A stretch of DNA of 18,641 bases. Source: CALXVA01 sp964587175. Its GTDB lineage: Bacteria; Bacillota; Clostridia; TANB77; CAG-508. Positions 6,774-14,390 of this stretch are shown in pieces. Position 1 is the stretch's first letter. The number at the start of each line of letters is the position of its first letter. Location: positions 1 through 18,641 of the forward strand of contig CAZPKK010000028.1 of the NCBI GenBank assembly GCA_964587175.1, in the 5' to 3' direction. Below the pieces are notes generated by a model, which saw only the letters and a list, made by a program, of their open reading frames with translations, did no database searches and was not told where the DNA came from. The position numbers and the translations under genes were made by a program.

Positions 6774-8031
6774 GCACACCATTCCCTTCTACAGATATTT
6801 CTATTCCCTCTTCTTTTAGCTTATTACAGAATTCTTGCTCTATCTCTATACTTTCTAGTGTTGATGTAAATGTAAATACTAAATTGTTTTCGAAAGAACA
6901 ACTTGAGCATTTTATTTTTTCTACAGATTCTGGTGCAATTAGCATTAAAAATTTATCTATATATTTTTGATACTTTCCTATTATACCTATTCTTCCAATA
7001 TTTGAAAGAGTTGTAGTTGTATATTTTCGTATTTCAATATAGCTTAATTTTACGATTATTAGTTTTAAAAATAAAGGTATTGATTTAATAAACGCATTAT
7101 TACCCAATTTTACATTTGCAGACATGGTTTTGCTTATTTCTTCTTTGGTTAGCATTTTTTCAAAGTTTTCTTTTACAAATTTTAGAATTCCATCAAAATT
7201 TTGAAACATTCTTTTATTCATATCAGTCTGAACTGTTATATAGCTAAAGAAATTGCTTATAGTTTCTGATTTAAAGTATTTTCTTAAATCTACAGGTATG
7301 CATATTTTTATAGGCCTTTTGCCATTATATTTTTTATAATTTGTATTGTATATCGCATATATAACTGTGGACGTTAAATATTGGGTTACTGTTGCACCTT
7401 TTTCCTTTGCCTTTGCTTTAAGTTTCTCTAAATTAATGTTTACATGTATAACACCTATTGAAGCTAGAGGTAATTTTCTTCCTTTTAAAATGTATGCTTT
7501 TTTTCCTCCTTTGTCCTTTTTAGATTTTTTGTCATAATTTTTCAAATAGTCGTCTTCAGTATTATTAGATATTTTTCTATTCCTTCTTACTTTCGCACTA
7601 AATTCTTTTGGATGAGCAAGTTCTATGTATGTATATACTATTTCTTTTAAAAATAGTACCCCACTGTTTCCATCTGTTAAAGAATGAAATATATCAATAT
7701 TTATTTTATTTTCAAAATATGTTATTTTAAATAGATAATCATTATTTGTATTTGGATCTATATATTTGCAAGGATAGTCTTTTTCTTTTTCAATTATTAT
7801 TCTTTTATTATTTTCCTCAAAATAATACCAAAAAAGCCCTTTCTTTAACTTTACCTTAAAAGAAGGAATTTTTTCTAGTGAAAGTTTAGTAGCCTTTCTG
7901 AGTATTTTTTCATTTATCTTTTCTTTGAGGACAGCAGATAGTCTAAAAACGCTACTATATTTTTTACTAGATTCTATTGGAAATATTTTTGCAGAGTTAT
8001 CCAATCTTCTCCAATATTTTGATTTTTGCAC
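6757..8031 (-). CDS. Condensation-like (HxxxD) acyltransferase, annotated in relatives as alcohol acetyltransferase
   Basis: Members of this superfamily (chloramphenicol acetyltransferase, NRPS condensation domains, PapA, plant BAHD enzymes) move an acyl group from a thioester to an alcohol or amine. The 424-residue protein carries the catalytic motif HSLTDG with His116 and Asp120, after an N-terminal half typical of the fold (KYSSVFRLSAVL near 24-36). The second half has ICIPVDLRKYF near 250-260 and a lobe ending CSFENNLVFTF. No carrier or adenylation domain is attached, so it is a stand-alone enzyme; its acceptor and donor are unknown. The start is a GTG at 8031 with AAAGGAG nine bases upstream. 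It lies 121 bases after the hydrolase gene and overlaps the DUF6320-like gene by 17 bases, forming a probable three-gene unit. It is predicted cytosolic, perhaps at the membrane face. Confidence 0.78.
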   Translation of the reverse strand: MQKSKYWRRLDNSAKIFPIESSKKYSSVFRLSAVLKEKINEKILRKATKLSLEKIPSFKVKLKKGLFWYYFEENNKRIIIEKEKDYPCKYIDPNTNNDYLFKITYFENKINIDIFHSLTDGNSGVLFLKEIVYTYIELAHPKEFSAKVRRNRKISNNTEDDYLKNYDKKSKKDKGGKKAYILKGRKLPLASIGVIHVNINLEKLKAKAKEKGATVTQYLTSTVIYAIYNTNYKKYNGKRPIKICIPVDLRKYFKSETISNFFSYITVQTDMNKRMFQNFDGILKFVKENFEKMLTKEEISKTMSANVKLGNNAFIKSIPLFLKLIIVKLSYIEIRKYTTTTLSNIGRIGIIGKYQKYIDKFLMLIAPESVEKIKCSSCSFENNLVFTFTSTLESIEIEQEFCNKLKEEGIEISVEGNGVHDFIS

Positions 8032-8123
8032 TAGTTTTGACTCCTTTCTTCAGATTAAACGAACTAGTTTCTAGAAGAATCCTTTTTGAAAATTTTAGTT
8101 GCAATGTATATTCTAATTTTATT

Positions 8124-8153
8124 AAAATTAATAATAGTTATATTATTAATTTT
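8124..8153. repeat. A/T-only 12-bp inverted repeat at the end of the hydrolase gene
   Basis: Perfect arms AAAATTAATAAT and ATTATTAATTTT flank a 6-base loop, overlapping the first base of the hydrolase stop codon. The hairpin has no G-C pairs and no U run behind it, so I do not call it a terminator. It could attenuate slightly or mean nothing. Confidence 0.35.
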
Positions 8154-9022
8154 CAGTTTTTATTTTTGTTTGCAATAATGTTTACCACTTTTTCATAGCC
8201 TTCCTTTGCATATACATTTTTCTTTTTATGTTTCATTAGTACAAAATTATGTATTGCACCTTCGTATTCTATAAATTCTACATTTTCTTTGTTTTCTAAA
8301 GCAAATTTTTTTGCGTCTGGATTTAATATATCTCTTGTTCCAGACAAAATAAATATATTTTTTAATTTGTCTGTTGGTCCTAAAACCGGATTTACCAGAT
8401 AGCTTTTTAATCCGTTTTTTCCTGCATATTTTTTACCAGATAATTTTAATAATGATTTTTTTAATACTGGATCATCAATATTATCTATTTCTGAATTCTC
8501 CATTCTTACATCTAGCCATGGTGAGATTAAAATTGTTTTGTTTGGAAGTTTTCTCTTTAGTTTTCCATTTCTTTGATATAAAGCAAGAGCTAAACCTCCC
8601 CCAGCAGAATCTCCCATTAATATTAGTTCTTCATCCTTTTTTAGTTTTTGTACTATTTCTTTATAGAAAGGTTCTATGAAGCCAAAAACTTCTAAGTATG
8701 TATGTTCTGGAGTTAATGGATAATCTGGAACGACTAATATAGCTCCTGTATCATTGATAATATCTTTAAAAAAATCCCAGTGGTATTTTTCAAGCTCTCC
8801 TACATATGAACCACCATGTAAATATATAATTATCTTTGTTTTTTTATTGTTTTTTTGTTCTTCCTTGCTTGATATAATAAAAACATTTCTTCCCCTGAAT
8901 TTTTCTTGTTTAAAATTATAATGTCTAAATACATCTCTTGGTAATCTAAATGTTGCTACTCTTAATTCATAATATATAATTACCAATAGAATAAGTACTA
9001 ATATAAAAAATAATATTATCAT
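8153..9022 (-). CDS. HSL-type alpha/beta hydrolase, membrane-anchored esterase/lipase
   Basis: Hydrolyses an ester or related acyl bond. The 289-residue protein begins with a strongly hydrophobic N-terminal anchor (residues 1-18, MIILFFILVLILLVIIYY), then the HSL family features: the oxyanion motif HGGS (69-72), the nucleophile elbow GDSAGG with Ser139, Asp231 in GTRDIL, and His258 in AIHNF. The full triad is present. The in-frame ATG at 9091 is rejected because it lies inside the -35 box of a good promoter; the ATG at 9022 has AAGGGTG nine bases upstream. It is the first gene of the probable unit with the HxxxD acyltransferase and the DUF6320-like protein, which suggests that one enzyme makes and the other removes or remodels an ester of a membrane-associated alcohol (inference). 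It could be a peptidase, but HSL motifs favour an esterase. Confidence 0.85.
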   Translation of the reverse strand: MIILFFILVLILLVIIYYELRVATFRLPRDVFRHYNFKQEKFRGRNVFIISSKEEQKNNKKTKIIIYLHGGSYVGELEKYHWDFFKDIINDTGAILVVPDYPLTPEHTYLEVFGFIEPFYKEIVQKLKKDEELILMGDSAGGGLALALYQRNGKLKRKLPNKTILISPWLDVRMENSEIDNIDDPVLKKSLLKLSGKKYAGKNGLKSYLVNPVLGPTDKLKNIFILSGTRDILNPDAKKFALENKENVEFIEYEGAIHNFVLMKHKKKNVYAKEGYEKVVNIIANKNKN

Positions 9023-9062
9023 AATTATTTCACCCTTATACAATATATAAAACGCTTTAACA

Positions 9063-9091
9063 ATAATATCATAGAATTCTTGAAATTTCAA
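9063..9091 (-). promoter_or_regulatory. Promoter of the hydrolase/acyltransferase unit
   Basis: TTGAAA (9086-9091), a 17-base spacer and TATTAT (9063-9068) on the minus strand. Transcription would start near 9056, which excludes the upstream ATG at 9091 and supports the start at 9022. Confidence 0.65.
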
Positions 9092-9164
9092 TTTTTTTAT
9101 TATATATGAAAATTTAATTTTTTCGTAATATTTTTTTACAATCTGAGAAAAATATTAGTAAAAA

Positions 9165-9192
9165 TTAAATTAACTTTTTTATATCTTATAAT
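9165..9192 (+). promoter_or_regulatory. Possible promoter of the VanW-family gene
   Basis: A perfect TATAAT (9187-9192) lies 30 bases before the ATG. The only -35 candidate is a poor TTAAAT (9165-9170) with a 16-base spacer. The region is so A+T-rich that this is tentative. Confidence 0.35.
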
Positions 9193-9222
9193 TTTAGATA
9201 TTATATGATTTTGGAGGTTTAT

Positions 9223-9891
9223 ATGAATAAGAAATGGATAATTATTATCGTGTTTTTACTGATAACCAGTGGAATACTTTTATATGTTTTTTGGGGAAAT
9301 ATTTCTGAAAATCAACCAAGCAAATACAATGTCAGTAGAACCTCGGTTAATAATATAGCTGATGAAGATAATACTATTTTTGAATCTGAAGAAAACATTT
9401 CTAATAATATAAATGAGGAAAAAAGCAATTCTGAAACTAAAACAAAAATTTCCAGCTTTTCTACCCCAATTGTTGATGACGATGAAAACAGAATAAACAA
9501 CATAGAAATAACATGCTCTAAAATTAGCGGAACTGTAGTTAAACCTAATGAAGAATTTTCATTCCATTCTGTGGTAGGACAGCCTAACACAGATGATGGT
9601 TATAAAGAAGCACATGCTATTGTTGATGGAGAAATTGTAAATGAAATTGGTGGTGGCAATTGCCAAGTAAGCACTACTATATATAATGCAGCTAAAGAAG
9701 TAGATGGAGTGGAAATCACAGAAAGACATGAGCACGGAAAAGATGTAGGATATATTGAAATGGGTAAGGATGCAACTGTAGCATATGACTATTATGATTT
9801 AAAATTTGAGAACAATAATGATTTTGATTTAGAGTTGGAAGCATATATTGAAGATGACAGGGTTTGTGTGGATATATATAAGATTGTGTGA
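9223..9891 (+). CDS. VanW family protein, membrane-anchored
   Basis: VanW-domain proteins are cell-surface proteins of unknown mechanism, first met as an accessory gene in vanB-type vancomycin resistance clusters and common in Clostridia without any resistance role. This 222-residue protein has an N-terminal signal anchor (about residues 4-24), a low-complexity Asn/Glu/Ser spacer (25-77), and a VanW domain from about 78: NRINNIEITCSKISGTVV, then FSFHSVVGQ, GYKEAHAIVDGE, and the hallmark GGGNCQVSTTIYNAA (143-157), followed by ERHEHG and GKDATVAYDY. No G5 or peptidoglycan-binding domain is attached, so it is a minimal form. The ATG at 9223 follows GGAGG by five bases; an in-frame ATG at 9205 lies upstream of that site and is rejected. 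It is the only confident plus-strand gene and converges on the GT-C gene. The A of its TGA stop is also the first base of the target duplication of the adjacent MITE. Confidence 0.9.
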   Translation: MNKKWIIIIVFLLITSGILLYVFWGNISENQPSKYNVSRTSVNNIADEDNTIFESEENISNNINEEKSNSETKTKISSFSTPIVDDDENRINNIEITCSKISGTVVKPNEEFSFHSVVGQPNTDDGYKEAHAIVDGEIVNEIGGGNCQVSTTIYNAAKEVDGVEITERHEHGKDVGYIEMGKDATVAYDYYDLKFENNNDFDLELEAYIEDDRVCVDIYKIV

Positions 9892-9896
9892 AACAA

Positions 9897-10181
9897 AAGC
9901 TGATTCTTGTGTCTTAGTGAATGTGGGATTTATAAGTTTTTCTAAAAGACCCAGATAAGTGTATATTTCTCAAAATTTTTTTGCACCTTGCTGTCGAACC
10001 GATATAATCAGATTTTTAAAAATAAATTTTAAAAATCTGAACGGTTCTCCAATCGCACTCGCCTTTAACAAGGCTCGTTTGGTCGCTGCGCGGATGCTTC
10101 AAAATTTTTCTAAATATACACTTATCTGGGTCTTTTAAGAAAATTATTTACCTACATTCTCTAAGACACGAGAATCGGCTT
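9897..10181. mobile_element. MITE-like element, 285 bp, long terminal inverted repeats, 6-bp target duplication
   Basis: The ends are AAGCTGATTC on the left and GAATCGGCTT on the right. The imperfect inverted repeats run about 80 bases inward and include a perfect 25-base core (9944-9968 against 10112-10136, containing AAAGACCCAGATAAGTGTA). AAACAA lies directly outside both ends (9891-9896 and 10182-10187), as expected of a duplicated target. The interior carries a nested hairpin and is richer in G+C than its surroundings. There is no ORF of useful length, so it would need a transposase in trans; I cannot name the parent family. It occupies nearly all of the gap between the converging VanW and GT-C genes. 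Removing the element and one target copy restores a continuous sequence without changing the VanW stop. Confidence 0.8.
9996..10047. repeat. Central hairpin inside the MITE
   Basis: Outer arms GAACCG (9996-10001) and CGGTTC (10042-10047) enclose a perfect 13-bp stem (10009-10021 with 10027-10039, CAGATTTTTAAAA) and a 5-base loop. A further small hairpin (GCCTT 10061-10065 with AAGGC 10070-10074) lies to its right. Both would fold in either transcript and may terminate read-through between the converging genes. Confidence 0.7.
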
Positions 10182-10211
10182 AAACAATACATTTAAAATT
10201 TCTTTGTTTTT

Positions 10212-11927
10212 TTACCTACTTATCAAATAAATTATACTTTGCGTATCATCTTCTTGATCCAGTAAAACTTCATAATTACTAAAACCAGAATATTCTAAAA
10301 TCTGATTTAAAACTTCTTCTACGTTCATCCATTTCTTTATAGATAATACAAATTCATCTTGACTTTGTAGTTCTTCATCTGTTGTGAGAAAATCCAAACT
10401 ATCATAATTCATATTTAATATAAGTGTTTTGTTGTATATCATAAATTCCGGTAAGCTTGATATGTACGTAAATGCATTGTCTACTGCATATATAAAATCC
10501 AAGTCTTTATATTCTTCTGCCACTTCTAGGTAATTGCTGTAACCATAATATAAATATTTTGGTTTATTTGTAATCATTCCATTTATTGTTATTGCAAGAG
10601 TAATACATATTGTTAATATATAAGATATTTTTTTGTTTTTAAAAATCCTATAAACTCCTAGCACAAATATAATTACTATTTCTGGAAGTATTGGCATCAA
10701 ATATCGAATAGCATATTTTGCTTCCACACTTGGAGCCATTTTTGCAACATAAATAAAATACAAAATTGTTGGTACTATCAATAAAACATATTGATATAAC
10801 TTTTCTATTTTCTGTTTATTTACTTTCTTTATTATAATTGTTGTTATAATTCCAATTAATGCAAGTGCAATTACAATAAACATTAAAACATTATTTATAC
10901 TAAAACCTTCACTAAGTACTACTAAATAAAATTGTAGGCCGTCTATCAATGAAAGTCCATTGCCTTCAGCTCCTATTCCTCTGTATGATAAAAATATGTG
11001 TTGAATACTCATTGGAAAAAGAATAACTCCAACTATAGCAGTAACAAAATGTGTTAATATATATCTGCGAATAGTAATATATTCTTTATTATAAATCATT
11101 TTTATACACATTAATATGAATATAAACAATGCAAATATGCAGAAGTAGTATTGTGTTAAAAAGCCTAATAATACTGTAAAGAATAATTTCCATTTATCTC
11201 TTTTAGTTATTTCTAAATTATGTTTTAATATGCGTAAATTCAAATATAAATATAGCAAGCAGAAAAAAGTTAACATTGCATACATTCTTAAAAATATCGC
11301 TGTAGATGCTGCTCCCATACTTAATCCATAAAAAAGAATTGCAATTAAGCCCAAATATTTTTTATTGAACAATATAAATATTTTTCTTATAATATAACAA
11401 GTTAGTAGTATAAATACTAAGTTTATAGTAAAAATTATGTATTTTGAAAAAATTCCATAAGCAATGCTAGATGCCAAATGCACCAACATGTAAAATAATG
11501 GCGGATGTACATCTCTTGATTGGTTATAATAAACAGAAATATAATTAAATATATCTCCTTCGCCTATTGTAACATATTCTTTAGCATCTTTGCTTGTTTT
11601 CCATATAGGCTTATCTTCACTTTGAATAGCGGTAGCTTTTTCCGAAAACTCATCTTGATGTATTATATAATATACTGCATTTTTTATAGTCTCACCAATA
11701 TCATCTGTTATAATGTATTTTTCTATTGCTCTACCCACATAATCAGATTTTGCTGCTGCTTGAAATAAATTATCCCATTTATAATTAGATGAGCCATAAG
11801 AAAAAATCTCATCTTCATGAAATCCGTCTTTTTCTCCTATCCAATAAAACATGAAAATTGTTACAATTATTAATACTAATATTGTTAATATGTTATATGC
11901 TTTTTCACTCTTCACTTTTTCTAACAT
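10212..11927 (-). CDS. GT-C superfamily membrane glycosyltransferase (PMT/ArnT-like, GT39/GT83 type)
   Basis: GT-C enzymes transfer a sugar from a polyprenyl-phosphate donor on the outer face of the membrane. The 571-residue protein has a first helix at about 13-30, then the first outer loop with the acidic pair DE at 39-40 (GFHEDEIFSYGSSN), a long loop containing RDVHPPLFYMLVH (138-150) whose D-x-HPP motif is typical of PMT/ArnT-type enzymes, and about ten more hydrophobic helices to residue 450. A soluble C-terminal domain of about 110 residues ends in QSIIYLISR. The acceptor could be a wall polymer, lipid or protein; nothing here decides it. The start at 11927 has AAAGGAG at good spacing, and a promoter lies at 11962-11990. 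No partner sugar-lipid synthase gene is adjacent. Confidence 0.78.
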   Translation of the reverse strand: MLEKVKSEKAYNILTILVLIIVTIFMFYWIGEKDGFHEDEIFSYGSSNYKWDNLFQAAAKSDYVGRAIEKYIITDDIGETIKNAVYYIIHQDEFSEKATAIQSEDKPIWKTSKDAKEYVTIGEGDIFNYISVYYNQSRDVHPPLFYMLVHLASSIAYGIFSKYIIFTINLVFILLTCYIIRKIFILFNKKYLGLIAILFYGLSMGAASTAIFLRMYAMLTFFCLLYLYLNLRILKHNLEITKRDKWKLFFTVLLGFLTQYYFCIFALFIFILMCIKMIYNKEYITIRRYILTHFVTAIVGVILFPMSIQHIFLSYRGIGAEGNGLSLIDGLQFYLVVLSEGFSINNVLMFIVIALALIGIITTIIIKKVNKQKIEKLYQYVLLIVPTILYFIYVAKMAPSVEAKYAIRYLMPILPEIVIIFVLGVYRIFKNKKISYILTICITLAITINGMITNKPKYLYYGYSNYLEVAEEYKDLDFIYAVDNAFTYISSLPEFMIYNKTLILNMNYDSLDFLTTDEELQSQDEFVLSIKKWMNVEEVLNQILEYSGFSNYEVLLDQEDDTQSIIYLISR

Positions 11928-11961
11928 GTTTTTCTCCTTTTGTGATTAGTTCATATTAAAC

Positions 11962-11990
11962 ACTATAACATTTTTTTTATCTTATTACAA
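11962..11990 (-). promoter_or_regulatory. Promoter of the GT-C gene
   Basis: TTGTAA (11985-11990), a 17-base spacer and TATAGT (11962-11967) on the minus strand, about 35 bases upstream of the ATG. Confidence 0.6.
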
Positions 11991-12001
11991 GCTTATATTT
12001 C

Positions 12002-12044
12002 AAAAAACAGATGATTGGGAAGGTAACGGTTCCCAACTACCATC
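12002..12044 (-). terminator. Rho-independent terminator after the carboxypeptidase gene
   Basis: The minus-strand transcript has TTGGGAA paired with TTCCCAA (12030-12036 with 12015-12021) around an 8-base loop, extended below by GATG and CATC across a small bulge, and followed by TGTTTTTT. It lies about 10 bases beyond the stop codon. Confidence 0.82.
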
Positions 12045-12053
12045 TTCCTTCGT

Positions 12054-13394
12054 TCAAATTCTTAGCATACTAAACCAATTTCTATATATATATGAAGTCA
12101 TGCTAAAAAACGTTTTCTTTTCTACTGCAGTTTCTGCTACTATATTTGTTCTTCCTACTTCTTCTCCATCAATGCTGTAAACAACCTCACCAACCTTTTG
12201 GCCTGCTACTATAGGTGCTTCTAAATTTTCTTCTAATTGTATTGTTTGTTCAATATTTTGTGCTTCTCCCTTTTTGATTAATACTCCGACATTGCTTTCT
12301 AGAACTAAATTTACTTTTGAAATCACTCCTTTACTCACATCTGCCTCTTTTAATAATGTATCTTCTGATGCCAAGTCTTTATACTGATAATTACTAAACC
12401 CATAATCTAATAATTTTTGTGCTTCTGAAAATCGAACTTGACTTGTTGGTGCTCTCATTATTACAGCAATTAACGATAATCCATCTCTTGTTGCACTTGC
12501 AGATAAATTATATAATGCAACTGATGTTGACCCTGTTTTTAGGCCAGTAGCTCCTTCATAATTCCTTATTAATTTATTTGTATTTACTAATTCAGATTCT
12601 CCATCTCTTAAGGTGTCCATCCATATTGTAGTATAATTAGTAATACTTGGATGATTGTTTAAAAGCTCTCTTGACATTATAGCTATGTCATATGCAGATG
12701 TCACATGACCATCTTCATCTATTCCATGACAATTTTTAAATGTGGTATCATTCATTCCTAATTCTTGTGCTTTTTCATTCATTTTTTCCACAAATGCCTC
12801 CTGACTTCCACATATGTATTCTGCCATTGCCACAGTACAATCATTTGCTGATACTACACAAATCGCTTTTAGCATTTCATCTACTGTTAGTTCTTCTCCA
12901 ACCTCAAGCCATATCTGTGAACCTCCCATTCCTGCTGCTGTTTCAGAACATGTTACTTTGTCTTTTAGTGATATTTGACCTGAATCTATTGCTTCCATAA
13001 TTAAAAGTAAACTCATTACTTTTGTAACACTTGCAGGTCTTAACTGCTCATGAATATTATATTCATAAAGTATTTCTCCTGTTGTTTGTTCTATTAAAAT
13101 TGCGCTCCCAGATTCTAAATTCAGAGAATTACTGCTTTGTTCTGAAGATGTTCCTTCTGAAGCCGAAGTTTTATCTACACTCTCTGCAGAAACATCTTCT
13201 GTTATTTCCTCTGTGACATTATTTTCTGTGTTTTCTCCATTATCTTTCACATTTTCTTCTGAAGCAATTGATTCCGCCTGACTAGACCATACATAAATAG
13301 CATCCTCTGTTGCAAGTACTACCGAAAATGTAAATATAGTTAATATAATTAATGTAATACTAATTATCTTAATTATCTTCTTATTCAAACGCAT
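12054..13394 (-). CDS. D-alanyl-D-alanine carboxypeptidase, DacF/PBP5-type (peptidase S11)
   Basis: A low-molecular-weight penicillin-binding protein that trims the terminal D-Ala from peptidoglycan stem peptides outside the membrane. The 446-residue protein has a signal peptide (about 1-28, ending SVVLATE), a Ser/Glu-rich low-complexity linker (about 36-93), then the S11 catalytic domain with all three motifs: SVTK (Ser122, Lys125), SAN (182-184) and KTG (286-288). The C-terminal beta domain (about 330-430) precedes a weakly amphipathic tail (IYRNWFSMLRI) that could anchor it, as in DacA. The start at 13394 has AGGAGG upstream, but that site partly lies in a strong inverted repeat. A terminator follows. 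Whether this is the vegetative or the sporulation (DacF) enzyme cannot be told, so no symbol is given. Confidence 0.93.
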   Translation of the reverse strand: MRLNKKIIKIISITLIILTIFTFSVVLATEDAIYVWSSQAESIASEENVKDNGENTENNVTEEITEDVSAESVDKTSASEGTSSEQSSNSLNLESGSAILIEQTTGEILYEYNIHEQLRPASVTKVMSLLLIMEAIDSGQISLKDKVTCSETAAGMGGSQIWLEVGEELTVDEMLKAICVVSANDCTVAMAEYICGSQEAFVEKMNEKAQELGMNDTTFKNCHGIDEDGHVTSAYDIAIMSRELLNNHPSITNYTTIWMDTLRDGESELVNTNKLIRNYEGATGLKTGSTSVALYNLSASATRDGLSLIAVIMRAPTSQVRFSEAQKLLDYGFSNYQYKDLASEDTLLKEADVSKGVISKVNLVLESNVGVLIKKGEAQNIEQTIQLEENLEAPIVAGQKVGEVVYSIDGEEVGRTNIVAETAVEKKTFFSMTSYIYRNWFSMLRI

Positions 13395-13450
13395 AAAAAA
13401 ATACCTCCTAAAATGTATTACTACAATTATATTTAAAAGGTATTTTTTTA
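13394..13450 (-). promoter_or_regulatory. Inverted repeat over the carboxypeptidase ribosome binding site
   Basis: A perfect 13-bp pair (TAAAAAAATACCT at 13394-13406 with its complement at 13438-13450) surrounds a 31-base loop. The 5' strand of the mRNA stem would pair with the last bases before the ATG and with half of the AGGAGG site. A TATAAT at 13426-13431 lies in the loop, so it matters where transcription starts: from that -10 box the left arm would not be transcribed and no hairpin could form. Confidence 0.5.
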
Positions 13451-13532
13451 TTACTAATTATTTATAGACTTTTAAACATATGGTACTTGTTTTTTACTTT
13501 TTATTTTTTCTAGACAATTTAGGAAAATTGGA

Positions 13533-14270
13533 TTAAAACATTATTAACTTTCCATTATTTTTTAGCCATCTATTTATATCATCATAATTTGGTATATATC
13601 TTTTCACCAGATTATAAAAATCCTGACTATGATTAGCATATATTATATGGCATAATTCATGTACAACAATTGCATCAATTTTGCTTTCTGGAAGCATTAC
13701 AAGCCTTGATGAAAAGTACATGCTTTTTGTACTTGGCACACAACTTCCAAATTTACTAGTTGCGTCATTCACTTTAAATTGATTATATTCAATATTAGTT
13801 ATTTTACTCCAGTATGGTACTTTCTCATTTAATACCTGCTCTGTATTATTTTTTAAAAGTCTTTTTATTCCTTTATCAATATACATTTTTCTATTTTTTG
13901 AATCTAGTGTAGATGGATAAGACAAATGTAAAATCTTCTTTTCTTCGTCAATTCTTATAAATATTTTTTTTATTGTGCAATCACTTACCTCAACTGTATA
14001 TTTTTCACCTTTATAAAAGAAACATTCTCCATCTTCCCAATTCTTTAGTTTGTGTTCATTATCAGAATCTATTTTGATATATTTATCATATATAAACTCC
14101 TCATTCTGAGTAATAAACTCCATTACTTTTTTATTTCCAACATATTTTGGTTTGCTAATATATAAAACATTAGCTTTAAAATACATTTTTAAATATTTTG
14201 AGGTTTTAAAACTCCTTACTATTATTGGAATATTTTTATCTTTTATATTTATATATTTTATTTCTTGCAT
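13533..14270 (-). CDS. YgjP-like (M48-related) zinc metallopeptidase domain protein
   Basis: The 245-residue protein has the features of the YgjP/DUF45 family: an N-terminal beta-rich region (residues 1-65, ending VMEFITQNEEFIYDKY), a middle segment, then the conserved SKFGSCVPSTKSMYFSSRL block (normally W..CS..g.i..n..L), and the zinc site HELCH followed by NHSQDFYNLV about a dozen residues later, which supplies the usual third ligand. It ends DDINRWLKNNGKL. It has no signal peptide, so it is cytosolic. The substrate is unknown; relatives are often found near restriction genes or alone. The ATG at 14270 follows AAAGGA at good spacing. It lies between the RelA/SpoT-like gene and the carboxypeptidase, all in one direction, without a clear promoter of its own. 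Confidence 0.85.
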   Translation of the reverse strand: MQEIKYINIKDKNIPIIVRSFKTSKYLKMYFKANVLYISKPKYVGNKKVMEFITQNEEFIYDKYIKIDSDNEHKLKNWEDGECFFYKGEKYTVEVSDCTIKKIFIRIDEEKKILHLSYPSTLDSKNRKMYIDKGIKRLLKNNTEQVLNEKVPYWSKITNIEYNQFKVNDATSKFGSCVPSTKSMYFSSRLVMLPESKIDAIVVHELCHIIYANHSQDFYNLVKRYIPNYDDINRWLKNNGKLIMF

Positions 14271-14390
14271 TGCTTTTCCTTTTACTACAACTTTTTTATT
14301 ATCTGTACATTTTGTTCTATTTTGTTAAGTATATCCTAAAAATAGCAAAAATTACCGTTGTTTTGTGATTAATTTAAAATAGCAATATTT

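Noticed and set aside
9023..9091. N-terminal extension of the hydrolase from an ATG at 9091
   Set aside because: The extension overlaps a good -35/-10 promoter, has no ribosome site, and would put polar residues before the membrane anchor.
9205..9222. Upstream ATG for the VanW gene
   Set aside because: It lies before the GGAGG ribosome site, which is well placed for the ATG at 9223 followed by a basic signal anchor.
9187..9891. VanW as a vancomycin-resistance determinant
   Set aside because: There are no vanB-type ligase, dehydrogenase, dipeptidase or two-component genes nearby, and VanW-domain proteins are common in Clostridia without resistance.
14339..14385. Direct repeat AAAATAGCAA twice, 37 bases apart, upstream of the metallopeptidase gene
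   Set aside because: Only two short A-rich copies with no visible promoter to regulate; likely chance.
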